A stretch of DNA of 64,000 nucleotides, from NCBI RefSeq assembly GCF_037975245.1, contig NC_092569.1:1777501-1841500 (forward strand). The letters run 5' to 3'. The notes below the pieces were generated by a model that was not told where the DNA came from, ran no database searches, and saw nothing but the letters and a program-made list of their open reading frames with translations. Shown here in pieces: positions 42,701 to 49,213 of the stretch (positions are counted from its first letter, which is position 1; each line of letters begins with the position of its first letter). The stretch comes from Apostichopus japonicus. Its lineage: Eukaryota; Echinodermata; Holothuroidea; Aspidochirotida; Stichopodidae. Made by a program: the position numbers and the translations under genes.

Positions 42701-45700
42701 GAGTACTATATAGTTGATTTGAAATGGCTGTTTTTAGGAGGCAATCGGAATCACAATGTGTGCAATGGGTCGTACACTGTCTCAAAGACTTCACACGCAA
42801 AGCAGAGATGATTGACATTTTAGCATTAACCTCCTACACCAAACTCCCATCACCTTGTTGAATAAAATCATTTATAAATAGCCCGGTTCTTTTAGAATTG
42901 AATCAGTAATCAGCGGGTCCGCTAAGATTTGATTCAAAGGGGAAGTTCGGAGACACAATATACCTTTCGATATTTTGCAACATAAATAAACTTTATGAAA
43001 TAAAAGAATTTGGCTGGTTTTCGAGTTCAGTCAGAATTCACAGTTAGAGGTCGGTCCGAGGTCTGTCAGAGTTCAGTCACAGTTCAATAGAGGCATTGCT
43101 GATGTATATCTTTATTATTCTGTTAGTTCTTATTTATAACAGGTCACAAAATTTTACAAAAAATTGTTAATGTAAATTTTAAAATATAAAGATCCTGATT
43201 TTGCGGGACAGATATGATCTCTGGGTTCAAATTAAGAGCCATCACTGTAGACTGTTCTGCATCGGATTGTAGCCAAACAGCCACCCCTTAAAAAATAATA
43301 TTAATAGTATAACTGTAAATTGAAATATAATAAATGAACAAGCACAGGACTTGTAATTTTTGAGGTCAATAGTTGAAATCCCACTATATTCAATGTTTTT
43401 TATTTATCTCAAGTTTGTCTATAATTTCCCAGCCATTAGTAAATGTTGCTGTAATTATTCACATAAAAAGTGACTTTATATTCATGAAATCTCTTTTGTG
43501 CCAGTGTTTCTGGGTTGATCCATGCTTTATTGCCTTCTGATTGGCACCCCCCACCCTGCCCCCACCCCTTCCCCTTCCCCTAGGACTATGTATGAACTAA
43601 CACCATCCAAGTGCCGAATAGGTCTTTCCAAAGAACAAAACTTAAAAGCAAGATACTCTGATTTCATAGGAATGTGGCAAAAACTTGGGCAATCCTATGT
43701 ACTTACTTATTAAATTTAAATTTTGGCAACAATTACAAAGAAAGAAGATAAAAAGCAAAAGAAAATTTTAGTGTTCAAAATAATGTTGTGTAGCAGTTTT
43801 GTAGGCTCTTGAAGAATTTTTTTTCTCTTATGAAAATACTACAGTTTCCTGTGTACAACAACTTCTATACATCTTTGACTCATTACATAGCACATTGATC
43901 CATATTGCATAGCATTCTGTGATACCAGATTATTACATTATTCCCTGAAAATACTACAGTTTCCTTTGTACAACAACTTCTATACATCTTTTTCTCTTTA
44001 CATAGCAAATTGATCCATTTAGCATAGCATTCTGCGATACCAGATTATTACATTATTCCCTGAAAATACTAGTTTCCTGTGTACAACAACTTCTGTACAT
44101 CTTTGTCTCTTTACATAGCAATTTAATCCATTTTGCAAAGCATTTTGCGATGGGATACCATATTAATAAATTATTCCCTGAAAATACTAGTTTCCTGTGC
44201 ACAACAACTTCTATACATCTTTGTCTCTTTACATAGCAAATGATCCATTTTTTTGCATAGCATTCTGCGATACCAGAATATTACATTATTCCCTGAAAAT
44301 ACTACAGTTTCCTGTGTACAACAACTTCTATACATCTTTGTCTCTTTACATAGCAAATTGATCCATTTTGCATAGCATTAGTGCAATACCAGATTATTAC
44401 ATTATTCCCTGAAAATACTTGTTTCCTGTGTACAACAACTTCTATACATCTTTGTCTCTTTACATAGCAAATTGATCCATTTTGCATAGCATTTTGCAAT
44501 GCAATCATCAGATTATTAAATTATTCCCTGGAGAGGATGTATTGCAGCGACCACACAGACCTTTAGTTGTACTATCAAGATCTATATATTTAAAGAGATC
44601 TGCATTTTAAGAGAAGAAACCAATGAAAAGGAGAAATTCCTTTCATGCTGGAAAGATCCAAATTGCATAGCATCATTTGAAATGGGGATTTCGAGGAGAA
44701 ATCTCGGGAGAAAAATCTTAGGTCATAACCTCTTCTGAAAATACCCCCCCGAAATGGTTAAATCAGCGATGAATAGTTTGCACTCAATATTTTCAGTTTA
44801 GATAATTTCAGATTACTTGTAAGTGAAATTCAAGACAGATTACAACTTTCATCACAGATATCCGGTCCGTTTCCTGACGCGGGTGTGAACATTATTTTTT
44901 GGTAAAATTCCCTGATTCGATCTTCAGGATGTTGATGTAGGAATCATCGTCCTTCCTCTCTCTTTATTATCTGAAGGAAAAGTAGGATACTTAAGACTAA
45001 GATAAGAGCCGACTTAGGTTTGTTTTCCTCTCGTGGGCGCTAGGAGAATTTTAAACGTTTCTGTCGAAGTTGATGAGGACTTCGAGTACTCCGCACATCC
45101 GCACACATCCAAGGCGTTGTTTTTTCTCCTTTACTTTCTTTCCTATCTTGGTTTACAAGTACCTCCAGAATCACAGAATCTGTCGGCTTAAATTTTTTTT
45201 TTTTTTTTCTCACAACTTTTGCAAATATTTTGCAAATGAAACTGACTCATTACATTAAAGTTTGTGGGACACAAAAACTTTGTAAATTGGGGAGTTCAAC
45301 TGTTCAATTAATTTAATTTGATTCATAATTTGGGACAACCAAACTCTACTGTACATGAATCACAGAATCTGTACACTAAGTCTGACGAAACTAATAGTTT
45401 TTCTTGGTTCAAAAAAAGTTCAAAAGTAAACTATTGAATCAATTTAATTTAAATAATTTAATTAATTTGGAGCAACCAACTAATGTTCATGGGTAATACA
45501 AATGTGGGATTTAAAGTTACATCCTTATTTATGTGCAAGAGCCTATTACTATAACAACCCTAATTGCATACGTATGCAATGCTCAAGTATTTTGCATTAT
45601 ACACCATATTAAAATTGATAATAATATTAATATTGTTATCACAGCTAGACAGTTGTTCTTTTGACTTTTGTTAGGGACAGACTTAAGGGGAACTTCCACC

Positions 45701-47686
45701 AAAATTAGTTTGTCATTCAGCTCTGAAGTCAAGTAGAAACAAGTCTAGAACGTTTGTATACCTTTGCGTGTTGAAGCTACCAGGGACTAAATAGAAGCAC
45801 AATGGTTTCGTATACAAAAGAACATTAACAATGGATTGTTGTCAAGCCCGGTTGGTTGCATGTATTGTTCTCTAAATACAATGGACCAAGAAAAATTAAG
45901 AAAAAAGAGCCATAGGGGGAAAAAAAATGTTCACTGTGTTTTGACGTAGAAAAAAATTAAAAAATAGATAATGAACAGTTGTCAAGTAGATCCTACAGAT
46001 AATGGATTTGACATCACCATGCCAACCACAACTTTTATAACCTGGCAACATCTTTGTCCCACAGCTTGATGTAGTGCCAAGGTTTTTAATTTTAACCATG
46101 TTGACTTTGGAATGTTTTATTAAACACCTTCAGCATATATTATGCCTATCTGCCCCCAAACTCTAGCACGCTAAATATTGATAACAATACTTAAAAAGCA
46201 TTTTTCCTGGAGGGTATGTCCCATCAAAGGCTTTAAATAATGGAGGCGTGTGATATTAGCCGACAAGCAGACTCTTTGATAGCGGCAGTCATAAATATGA
46301 AAATTGGTGACCATTATTTGATTTCTAGCATATGAGGGGTAGGAAGGTTCATGACTAAAAGTCAGTTGAAAAAACCATTCTTTTGATTTCTATCTCTAGT
46401 CTCTGTTTTTTGCTGATAAAAGTTTTCACTTGAGATTTTGAGAAATTTATGGCAAATATGTGGTTTCTCAAGACATTTCATTGCAGTGCAGGAAGTTGTT
46501 GCTATTAAATCCTCCCTCCGAGTCCTGTACTACTGGACTGTGTATTAAAGGCGGGTGTTTTTTAGAGCGAGGTAAATGTTGTGGTCGTCGTGGAAAGACA
46601 TTAAGCATTCTGCAGGCTCGATCACTCGATAGGAAGGCAGGATTTTATAGTTTATAACATGAGAGTATTAAAGTCACTCCTCTCTGGTTTAAGTGGTAGT
46701 TTGTGGTTTACAACGGGGACATTCTTGAGCTAAAAAGGAGAGAAATGGGGGGAATGAAGAATGGTGATTTGTAATTTGTGGTCATTATTACAGACATGTT
46801 TAATGGGCTTGCCAGAAAACCTAGCGAAAACAGTTTAGAGATGCATAATGGAAGATTATCTCGACTATTAAACGTGAACTTTGTTCACATAAGTAACAGG
46901 ATCACCTATATTTTTGATGAAATGTTCAACGTACCTCGTAAGAGCAAATTAAAAAAAAAAAAAAAAACCAAGGGAGAAAGAAAATGAACAGGGATTTGAT
47001 TCCTGACTTTCCAGAAGTGCAATTCGAAGACGTAATTTAAGACCCTTAAGGAAACATACCGGTTGCGAGTCTCGAGGTAACATTTCCAGACACTAAAAAC
47101 ACTCGATCACGAAAGAAAAACTATGCAGAGCATGCTTAACCACAGACTGTACTATCTTTAGAAAAGGTCTGTTTTACTGCTTCGGAGAGATTAGTACTAA
47201 TTTAAATATAGTTCCGTTTACACTTTGAGAATGAGCGCATTGTTGGAACCCACTCTCAGAGTACGATTTGTCGCGTTAACGTAGATGAAGGATTTGCCCA
47301 CACCCACCCCCCCTACCAGTGATAGATTAGGATCGGGGGTAAGCATCGCATCTCCAGGTTGATCAGCATTTTCCTCTACCCCCTCCCCCTCCCCTCCCCC
47401 TCCCCAACCCATATTTGGTGTCTATTGATTTGTTATCTGCTGACACAGCAGTGGTAAGGCTGAGTTGTTACCCTACCATCTTTTTGTCTTCCATGACGTA
47501 TTAAGTTTCCGAGTTAATTTTGCCTCCCCATCCCCACCCATCTTCGCATGTCGTGCGTTATTCCGATGACTTCCGCAAACGATTACATCTCTCCATGGTT
47601 TTTTTTTTTCATTCTACAGGTACAATTCGAAACATCTTAACGACGAGACCACGCCGAGCAACATAAGATCACTGCTCGTGTCTTGA
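6240..47686 (+). CDS. CYRI: CYRI (FAM49) Rac1-binding regulator of the WAVE complex, 10 coding exons
   Basis: The coding join is 6240-6309, 17610-17731, 18856-18961, 20897-21033, 23473-23547, 25373-25498, 26802-26881, 32728-32854, 35873-35940 and 47620-47686. It totals 978 nt, or 325 residues plus TGA. CYRI proteins bind active Rac1 through a CYFIP-like domain and limit activation of the WAVE actin-nucleation complex at the leading edge. The N terminus MGN fits the family's N-myristoylation at Gly2. Residues 146-170 hold the Rac-binding segment, with Arg159-Arg160 matching the paired arginines essential in vertebrates. The [10 protein letters not shown] stretch and C-terminal [10 protein letters not shown] are family hallmarks. 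Length and residue order match vertebrate CYRI-A/B closely, and I cannot tell which paralogue it corresponds to; invertebrates usually have one. No frameshift or missing exon was seen. The start is chosen by homology and the myristoylation signal. Confidence 0.96.
7709..7853 (-). repeat. Dispersed repeat copy (minus orientation)
   Basis: The + strand text CTTCGCTCCTCTCTTACCTG, followed by TCTCCCATTCCACA, CTACCTAACTACACA and TAGCACTGCGCCCTCGCTCC, is shared almost word for word with 16318-16462. On the minus strand one end reads GGGAGACAGGTAAGAGAG. Confidence 0.8.
9436..9616 (+). repeat. Dispersed repeat copy (plus orientation, degenerate)
   Basis: A G-rich run is followed by GCATAGTGCTAAAATTTTAC and AGTTAGGTAGATTACAG, ending CAGGCAGGTAAGTATC. 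The order matches the repeat at 24640-24752 and the minus-strand copies at 7709 and 16318. Confidence 0.55.
11373..11592. mobile_element. 220-bp hAT-like MITE
   Basis: The ends are CAGGGGTTCTAGG and TTGAGAACCCTCTG, imperfect inverted repeats of the CAGRGGTTCT type typical of hAT elements. Flanks are AGGTACAC (11365-11372) and ACGTACAC (11593-11600), an 8-bp duplication with one mismatch. There is no coding capacity. Confidence 0.7.
13092..13570. repeat. Segment bounded by 36-bp direct repeats (443-bp offset)
   Basis: TTCCTTCAATCATTTGTAAC at 13092 and its near copy at 13535 are each followed by GTTAATGGTATATATA. The interval contains the long hairpin and the (TA)n tracts. This looks like a partial tandem duplication or the footprint of an insertion. 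Confidence 0.75.
13167..13345. repeat. ~179-bp hairpin-forming inverted repeat
   Basis: The left arm runs ATATGTTGATACTAGTTGAG and continues through TTTAGCGATCGTCAGACAACT. The right arm is its near-perfect reverse complement, ending GTATCAACATAT. Mismatches are few and the loop is only a few bases around GTTGTCTG. It is probably a foldback element inserted in AT repeats, where TSDs cannot be read. Confidence 0.9.
13413..13613. repeat. (TA)n microsatellite blocks
   Basis: Long alternating TA tracts lie at about 13413-13518 and 13563-13613. Open frames here read only Ile-Tyr repeats and are not genes. Confidence 0.95.
13824..14350. repeat. Tandem duplication, ~263-bp unit
   Basis: TGTAATGAACT, GTACTGTAGTACTGTGAAG, TATTTATACTAGCATATCAT, CATATACACACTATCAGTA and GTTGAGT...TGTACATGATT recur in the same order at an offset of about 263 bp. 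Confidence 0.9.
14360..14525. repeat. Single diverged monomer of the satellite at 43832-44530
   Basis: ATACTAC, TTTCTGTGTA, TATACATCTTTACA, ATAGCAA, TTTGCATAGCATTTTACAAT and GATACC occur here in the order seen in the intron 9 array. Confidence 0.65.
14615..14985. repeat. Tandem repeat, ~117-bp unit, about three copies
   Basis: TTTGTACATCTCATTAACTG, CAGTGTTAGATCTGGACATT, GACATGCAAACATGAATGAC and TTCCTAAGCTGGGTTGGTTG repeat with about 117-bp spacing. The third copy is more diverged. Confidence 0.9.
15751..15795. repeat. (TA)n microsatellite
   Basis: This is an uninterrupted alternating TA tract in intron 1. Confidence 0.95.
16099..16225 (+). mobile_element. tRNA-derived SINE
   Basis: The head has an A box TAGCCTAGTTGG and a B box GGTTCGAAACC. 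The anticodon stem CCGC/GCGG closes a loop ATAAAAA. The acceptor stem pairs poorly (4 good pairs of 7), so it is a SINE head rather than a tRNA gene. The body reads AAGTTTTTGCACTG...TTGCCAACTTCC and runs into AT-rich sequence. Confidence 0.75.
16318..16462 (-). repeat. Dispersed repeat copy (minus orientation)
   Basis: It is closely similar to 7709-7853 over about 145 bp and includes the shared CTTCGCTCCTCTCTTACCTG and AGCACTGCGCCCTCGCTCCC blocks. On the minus strand one edge reads GGAGACAGGTAAGAG. Confidence 0.8.
17610..17731 (+). CDS. CYRI: CYRI coding exon 2 (residues 24-64)
   Basis: It encodes [13 protein letters not shown]...[12 protein letters not shown]. The first Asn codon is split with exon 1. 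The acceptor is TTTATACAG, the donor is TTT|GTAAGAAC, and the exon ends in phase 0. It matches the vertebrate FENAQPTEGEKEI...GAGHEIRE region. Its donor is copied three more times in the intron that follows. Confidence 0.95.
17732..18275 (+). repeat. Donor-anchored tandem array in intron 2 (~146-bp unit, four copies)
   Basis: The array starts exactly at the exon 2 splice donor. GTAAGAAC occurs at 17732, 17881, 18027 and 18173, each followed by a GGAGGGAGG run, ACTTTGAATTT, CCTCTCAA, GATATGCAAATTAGGCTAGG and ACATGTCAAATGCAATCAGG. An orphan piece lies at 18509-18545. AAATGCAATCAGGGTT just before each later donor resembles exon 2 text AATGCAATCAAGGTG. Confidence 0.92.
18276..18855 (+). other. 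Remainder of CYRI intron 2
   Basis: Apart from the orphan repeat piece near 18509 and T-rich sequence leading to the acceptor TTTTAG at 18855, I see nothing identifiable. Confidence 0.8.
18856..18961 (+). CDS. CYRI: CYRI coding exon 3 (residues 65-99)
   Basis: It encodes [18 protein letters not shown]...YYEYSIEV plus the first base of an Ala codon. The donor is GTTG|GTGAGT. It aligns to vertebrate AIQHP...LQEKAWGAVVPLV. Confidence 0.95.
18962..20896 (+). other. CYRI intron 3 (1.9 kb)
   Basis: It contains one tRNA-derived SINE (19275-19578) and a short (TA)n run near 20720. It ends with a long T tract and TTCCAG. Nothing else is recognised. Confidence 0.9.
19275..19578 (+). mobile_element. 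tRNA-derived SINE, family B copy 1
   Basis: A box TGGCCCAGTGG and B box GAGTTCGATACCC lie in a head with a long variable region, as in Leu/Ser tRNAs. The body has CTTCCCATCTGAAATGACTT and the tail ends in repeated ATT. A second copy is at 23951-24205. Confidence 0.8.
20897..21033 (+). CDS. CYRI: CYRI coding exon 4 (residues 100-145)
   Basis: It encodes [20 protein letters not shown]...[19 protein letters not shown]. The last segment is nearly identical to vertebrate CYRI. It ends in phase 0 with donor AAG|GTATAA. Confidence 0.95.
21034..23472 (+). other. CYRI intron 4 (2.4 kb)
   Basis: It contains C-rich sequence (21060-21350) and the 1.25-kb TTAA-flanked element listed separately. It ends TTGTTGCCAG at the exon 5 acceptor. 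Confidence 0.9.
21681..22933. mobile_element. TTAA-flanked DNA element with internal duplication
   Basis: The left end AAGGATTGTCTGGTGG and right end CCACCAGACAATTCCT are inverted repeats differing by one indel. TTAA lies on both sides (21677-21680 and 22934-22937), as for Kolobok or piggyBac type elements. Inside, a block of about 275 bp is tandemly duplicated (near 21955 and 22230, each starting ATTTCCGGTGAAATTTCTTA). A minus-strand open frame (21988-22464) only reflects this duplication. No transposase motif is visible. Confidence 0.65.
23473..23547 (+). CDS. CYRI: CYRI coding exon 5 (residues 146-170), Rac1-binding segment
   Basis: It encodes [20 protein letters not shown] and ends RMASQ. 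Arg159-Arg160 correspond to the arginine pair that contacts active Rac1 in vertebrate CYRI. The exon is exactly 25 codons, phase 0 at both ends, with acceptor GCCAG and donor CAG|GTGCGT. Skipping it would remove the Rac-binding helix in frame. Confidence 0.95.
23951..24205 (+). mobile_element. tRNA-derived SINE, family B copy 2
   Basis: The head reads GCTACGGTCGAGTGGATAAA, then GGAGGTCCTAGGTTCGACC. The body carries CCCCATCTGAAATGG and CTCGAATTCGAC. It is the same family as 19275-19578 but more diverged, with an internal duplication of the CAT..GGGAGGT piece. Confidence 0.75.
24640..24752 (+). repeat. Dispersed repeat copy (plus orientation)
   Basis: A G run, GGGCACAGTGTTAAAATTTT, CCAGTGAGTAGAACAG and a terminal GGAGACAGGTAAGTATC match the family also seen at 928, 7709, 9436 and 16318. 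The end is a consensus splice donor on the gene's sense strand. Confidence 0.65.
24831..24890. repeat. 60-bp direct repeat, copy 1
   Basis: CTTTTGAATTGTGTACTTTT and the next 40 bases recur at 28048-28107 with about one mismatch. The two copies bracket exons 6 and 7. Confidence 0.9.
25373..25498 (+). CDS. CYRI: CYRI coding exon 6 (residues 171-212)
   Basis: It encodes [20 protein letters not shown] and continues to [12 protein letters not shown]. It matches vertebrate [31 protein letters not shown] in the second half; the start is the variable loop. The true donor is CAGAG|GTAAGT at 25499. Its last ~30 bases and donor are repeated many times downstream. Confidence 0.94.
25470..26590 (+). repeat. 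Donor-anchored 41-bp tandem array in intron 6
   Basis: The unit contains the exon 6 end and donor: GATGCAACCACTAAGTTTG, then TCTCAGAGGTAAGTCATTGA. The real junction is the first copy. Near-exact copies with GAGGTAAGT or close variants follow at 41-bp steps (25540, 25581 and onward) and become more diverged towards 26590. A MITE interrupts the array at 25846-26020. Reading past the real donor meets TGA after four codons. Confidence 0.93.
25846..26020. mobile_element. 175-bp MITE inside the intron 6 array
   Basis: The inverted ends CAAGGGACGAAATA / TATTTCGTCCCTTG are perfect. A 5-bp duplication GATAC flanks it (25841-25845 and 26021-26025), and removing the element and one GATAC restores a normal array unit. 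The interior repeats TTGCTAAT-like words. The superfamily is unknown. Confidence 0.88.
26591..26801 (+). other. End of CYRI intron 6
   Basis: This is unique-looking sequence ending in a T-rich tract and the acceptor CTTCCACAG. Nothing else is recognised. Confidence 0.8.
26802..26881 (+). CDS. CYRI: CYRI coding exon 7 (residues 213-238, split Lys239)
   Basis: It encodes [20 protein letters not shown] and ends RVMLEN plus AA. The donor is AA|GTGAGT. It matches vertebrate [25 protein letters not shown]. Confidence 0.95.
27586..27803. repeat. Foldback element, ~218 bp
   Basis: The left end TTAGCAACCCAGTTGGGAC and right end GTCCCAACTGGCTGCTAA are inverted repeats with a one-base indel. TSDs are not clear. 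It is probably a MITE. Confidence 0.65.
28048..28107. repeat. 60-bp direct repeat, copy 2
   Basis: It is nearly identical to 24831-24890 in the same orientation, 3.2 kb downstream. Confidence 0.9.
28828..29173. mobile_element. 346-bp hAT-like MITE
   Basis: The ends CAGGCATGTGCCCA and TGGGCACATCCCTG are inverted repeats with one mismatch. AGTATG flanks both sides (28822-28827, 29174-29179). The CAGG terminus is hAT-like, although a 6-bp TSD is shorter than the usual 8. Confidence 0.7.
29690..30870. repeat. 69-bp minisatellite, about 17 copies
   Basis: The unit includes GACTGAATGTAAAACACACC, TATGTCTGTGTTTGATTGTG and TCATGGATGCTAGTAAATATG. Copies differ at a few fixed sites (for example CATGGATG/CATGCATG). 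The period is a multiple of three without stops, so both strands carry frames of about 390-410 codons made of a 23-residue repeat. I regard those frames as by-products, not genes. Confidence 0.96.
31830..31985 (+). mobile_element. Old relic of the U2-headed SINE family
   Basis: ACAGTCTCGATGTAAGGGGA, CTGGAGTTGAGAG and CAGGCTCTCCCTTTCGT match the body of the SINE at 58256-58455 in order. The head is not clearly preserved. Confidence 0.6.
32728..32854 (+). CDS. CYRI: CYRI coding exon 8 (residues 239-281)
   Basis: It completes Lys239 and encodes [20 protein letters not shown], then [32 protein letters not shown] is the family's most conserved block. The donor is GAT|GTAAGT. Its last ~40 bases plus donor are duplicated 144 bp downstream. 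Confidence 0.96.
32957..33010 (+). repeat. Duplicate of the exon 8 end plus its splice donor
   Basis: GCGTTTGATCGGATGGCTGC and then CATAGATGTAAGTATCAA copy the exon 8 end and donor (32813-32866) with about 90% identity, offset exactly 144 bp; the duplicate donor is at 32999. No AG acceptor precedes it, so it is not a second exon. A further partial unit (CATATATGCACTTTGATC) is at 33053. Confidence 0.92.
33210..33265. repeat. 56-bp direct repeat flanking the LINE, copy 1
   Basis: ACTAATGATTGTAAGTTCAA and the next 36 bases recur exactly at 34728-34783, bracketing the LINE fragment. Confidence 0.95.
33300..34775 (-). mobile_element. Inactivated non-LTR retrotransposon (CR1/L2-like reverse transcriptase)
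   Basis: A minus-strand frame (34775-33630) reads a reverse transcriptase: [14 protein letters not shown] near the start, [35 protein letters not shown] and the catalytic box YADDT. The protein continues in another frame (33717-33415, [14 protein letters not shown]...), so a frameshift lies near 33700. The endonuclease and N terminus are missing, so the copy is 5'-truncated and dead. The frame then reaches a stop at 33415. It lies antisense within the CYRI intron. Confidence 0.9.
34728..34783. repeat. 56-bp direct repeat flanking the LINE, copy 2
   Basis: It is identical to 33210-33265. It overlaps the first codons of the reverse-transcriptase frame, so it may be part of the LINE or host sequence read through in frame. 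Confidence 0.95.
34811..34921. repeat. (CTC)n microsatellite
   Basis: A tract of CTC triplets just upstream of the LINE's truncated 5' side. Poly-Glu and poly-Gly open frames on the minus strand are artefacts of it. Confidence 0.97.
35578..35790. repeat. ~45-bp minisatellite, about five copies
   Basis: Units contain GTAGTACTACACTACATAG and CAGTTCTATAGTTATGTAG and alternate between two variants. They end 80 bp before exon 9. Confidence 0.9.
35873..35940 (+). CDS. CYRI: CYRI coding exon 9 (residues 282-303, split Arg304)
   Basis: It encodes [20 protein letters not shown] then AL plus AG. The donor is GAG|GTATGT. It matches vertebrate [24 protein letters not shown]. Confidence 0.95.
36402..36790. 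repeat. Diverged tandem duplication, ~205-bp unit
   Basis: GACTAAATAGTCAACCATTA, TTTTAAAATACTGCCACCAT and TTTTTCTG...GTCATAATT/GTTATAATT occur in the same order in two blocks. Confidence 0.8.
41073..41530 (-). mobile_element. 3' end of a CR1/L2-like LINE
   Basis: The minus-strand frame ends with [20 protein letters not shown] followed by [12 protein letters not shown]...LKTYFF. This is the C-terminal signature common in LINE ORF2 proteins (PKLWN.LP..IR). The 3' UTR runs to AGTGCTATATAATGACG and a TTA-rich tail at about 41073-41100. The rest of the element is missing. Confidence 0.82.
41525..41770. repeat. Tandem duplication, ~125-bp unit
   Basis: GATAAATATCAAAATAACAC and GATAAACATCAAAAGAACAC each lead into ATTTCTTTCAATTG, AAATGCTGCCCCCAGT and GACATCTTTCAGTGTC. 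Confidence 0.9.
43832..44530. repeat. Satellite array, ~115-bp unit, six copies
   Basis: Each unit has CCTGAAAATACTACAGTTTC, TGTACAACAACTTCTATAC, CTTTGTCTCTTTACATAGCA, CATTTTGCATAGCATT and GATACCAGATTATTACATT. A related single monomer lies in intron 1 at 14360-14525. Confidence 0.95.
47620..47686 (+). CDS. CYRI: CYRI coding exon 10 (residues 304-325 and stop)
   Basis: It completes Arg304 and encodes [20 protein letters not shown], then S and TGA. It matches vertebrate [20 protein letters not shown]. The extra residues explain 325 versus about 324. Confidence 0.95.
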
Positions 47687-49040
47687 GGGCGCCGTGTAAG
47701 CCTCTGAAGTCAAAAAATCCAAACCTCTGATCTTCCGCGTGTAAATTTTAGATCTGTATTATGGATAATTCTATCTCAGAATTTTTTTTTGTACGTTGTT
47801 TTTATTCTTTATCATTGGCCACAGGATTCCGAGTCAAAGCAGTAGCCCGTTCTCCCTCTAAGTCGTTCCAGTCGCGGAGATGGGTATTTTTTTTACCGGT
47901 TTGAGATCCGTCGTGTCGTGCGGCAATCTCAAGTTTTCTTCTTCCTCGGTCTGAAGTTTTGTTTTTAACCGTCTCAGGAGTGTATTTGAGGGAAGCAAGT
48001 TTTTTTCCTGTGATTGTGGAAATAGTGAAATAATCACAGCATTCTTTTTCAAAATATGCTACAAGCTTGAATTTCTTGGACTTGATATAGTTAGATAACC
48101 TCTAAGGGTCTCATGGAAAAGTTCTCTTTTTTGTTTTTCTCTAAGCAGGTGGTTGCTATGACAGGTGTGTACGTCTCTATGCCTAATGAGTACCAAATGC
48201 TGTGGTTTTTTGGGGGTTTTTTTGATAATTTTTTTCATGTCAAATGCAGTAAAGTGTAATACCTCATGAAAATCTGTTTTACATATGCAGCACAAATCAT
48301 GGACACGTAATTTTAAGCCTAAGCCTAACAATAATTTAATAACAGCCTAGCCTACTTTGCATTTAAGAATCAGGGCTGAAGTTGTCGTTGTCATTATTAG
48401 TTTTTGAGGCTTAGCAAATTGCCCCTTTTTGGGGGCGGGTGAGAGGGAAAACTTGCCATAGTTGGAAAAGGCCTAAACTCGAGAGAATCTTGTGGTATAA
48501 AACAGAGTATGTTTCTGAATTTCTACCAGCTAATTTTTTTTTCTTTTCTCTTTTTGTTGATCTGTTGATTTTTTTAAGATGTGGTTTGACTGTTTAGCTC
48601 CACTAAAAGGTGATCCTTTGATGTAAAAAAATTCATCGAAAGGCTGTTAAATATCAGGATAAAATCTTGAGTACTAATTTATATGAAGCATCTTCTGAAT
48701 GGTACCTTGAGCAAAGAAAATTGGAATATTTTTTTGTTTTTCTGTCCGACGACAATGGTGTGAAAGAAGAAGGAAGTATTAACTTTGACACAGATCCAAT
48801 TTTCTCATCCTTTTCTGTTATATGTACTCTGCACGCTGAGTGAATACAGGCTTATATATAGTTGGTGCGGCCGGGGGTGGGAAGGTTGGTGGGGGGGGGC
48901 GAAATTGGTCTGTTGCACAATTGACTTCAGCTCACAGCTGAATGACAGATAATTTTACTTTGGGGTTTGTTTGGTTGTAATGCTTCAACTTCAAACATCA
49001 ATTGGCATGCTATGTAATCCTTTTACAAGTCTTTTGTTAG

Positions 49041-49213
<173 letters not shown>

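Larger units (their letters stand above)
35941..47619 (+). other. CYRI intron 9 (11.7 kb)
   Basis: It contains a duplicated ~205-bp block (36402-36790), a LINE 3' end, a ~125-bp duplication and a 115-bp satellite array, listed separately. Repeated words CATGTATGAAGACTAAAATT occur near 37780 and 38660. I find no exon-like sequence. It ends TTTTTTTTTCATTCTACAG. Confidence 0.88.

Noticed and set aside
43832-44530. CRISPR-like regularly spaced repeats
   Set aside because: The whole 115-bp unit is repeated, with no unique spacers, in a eukaryotic intron; it is a satellite.
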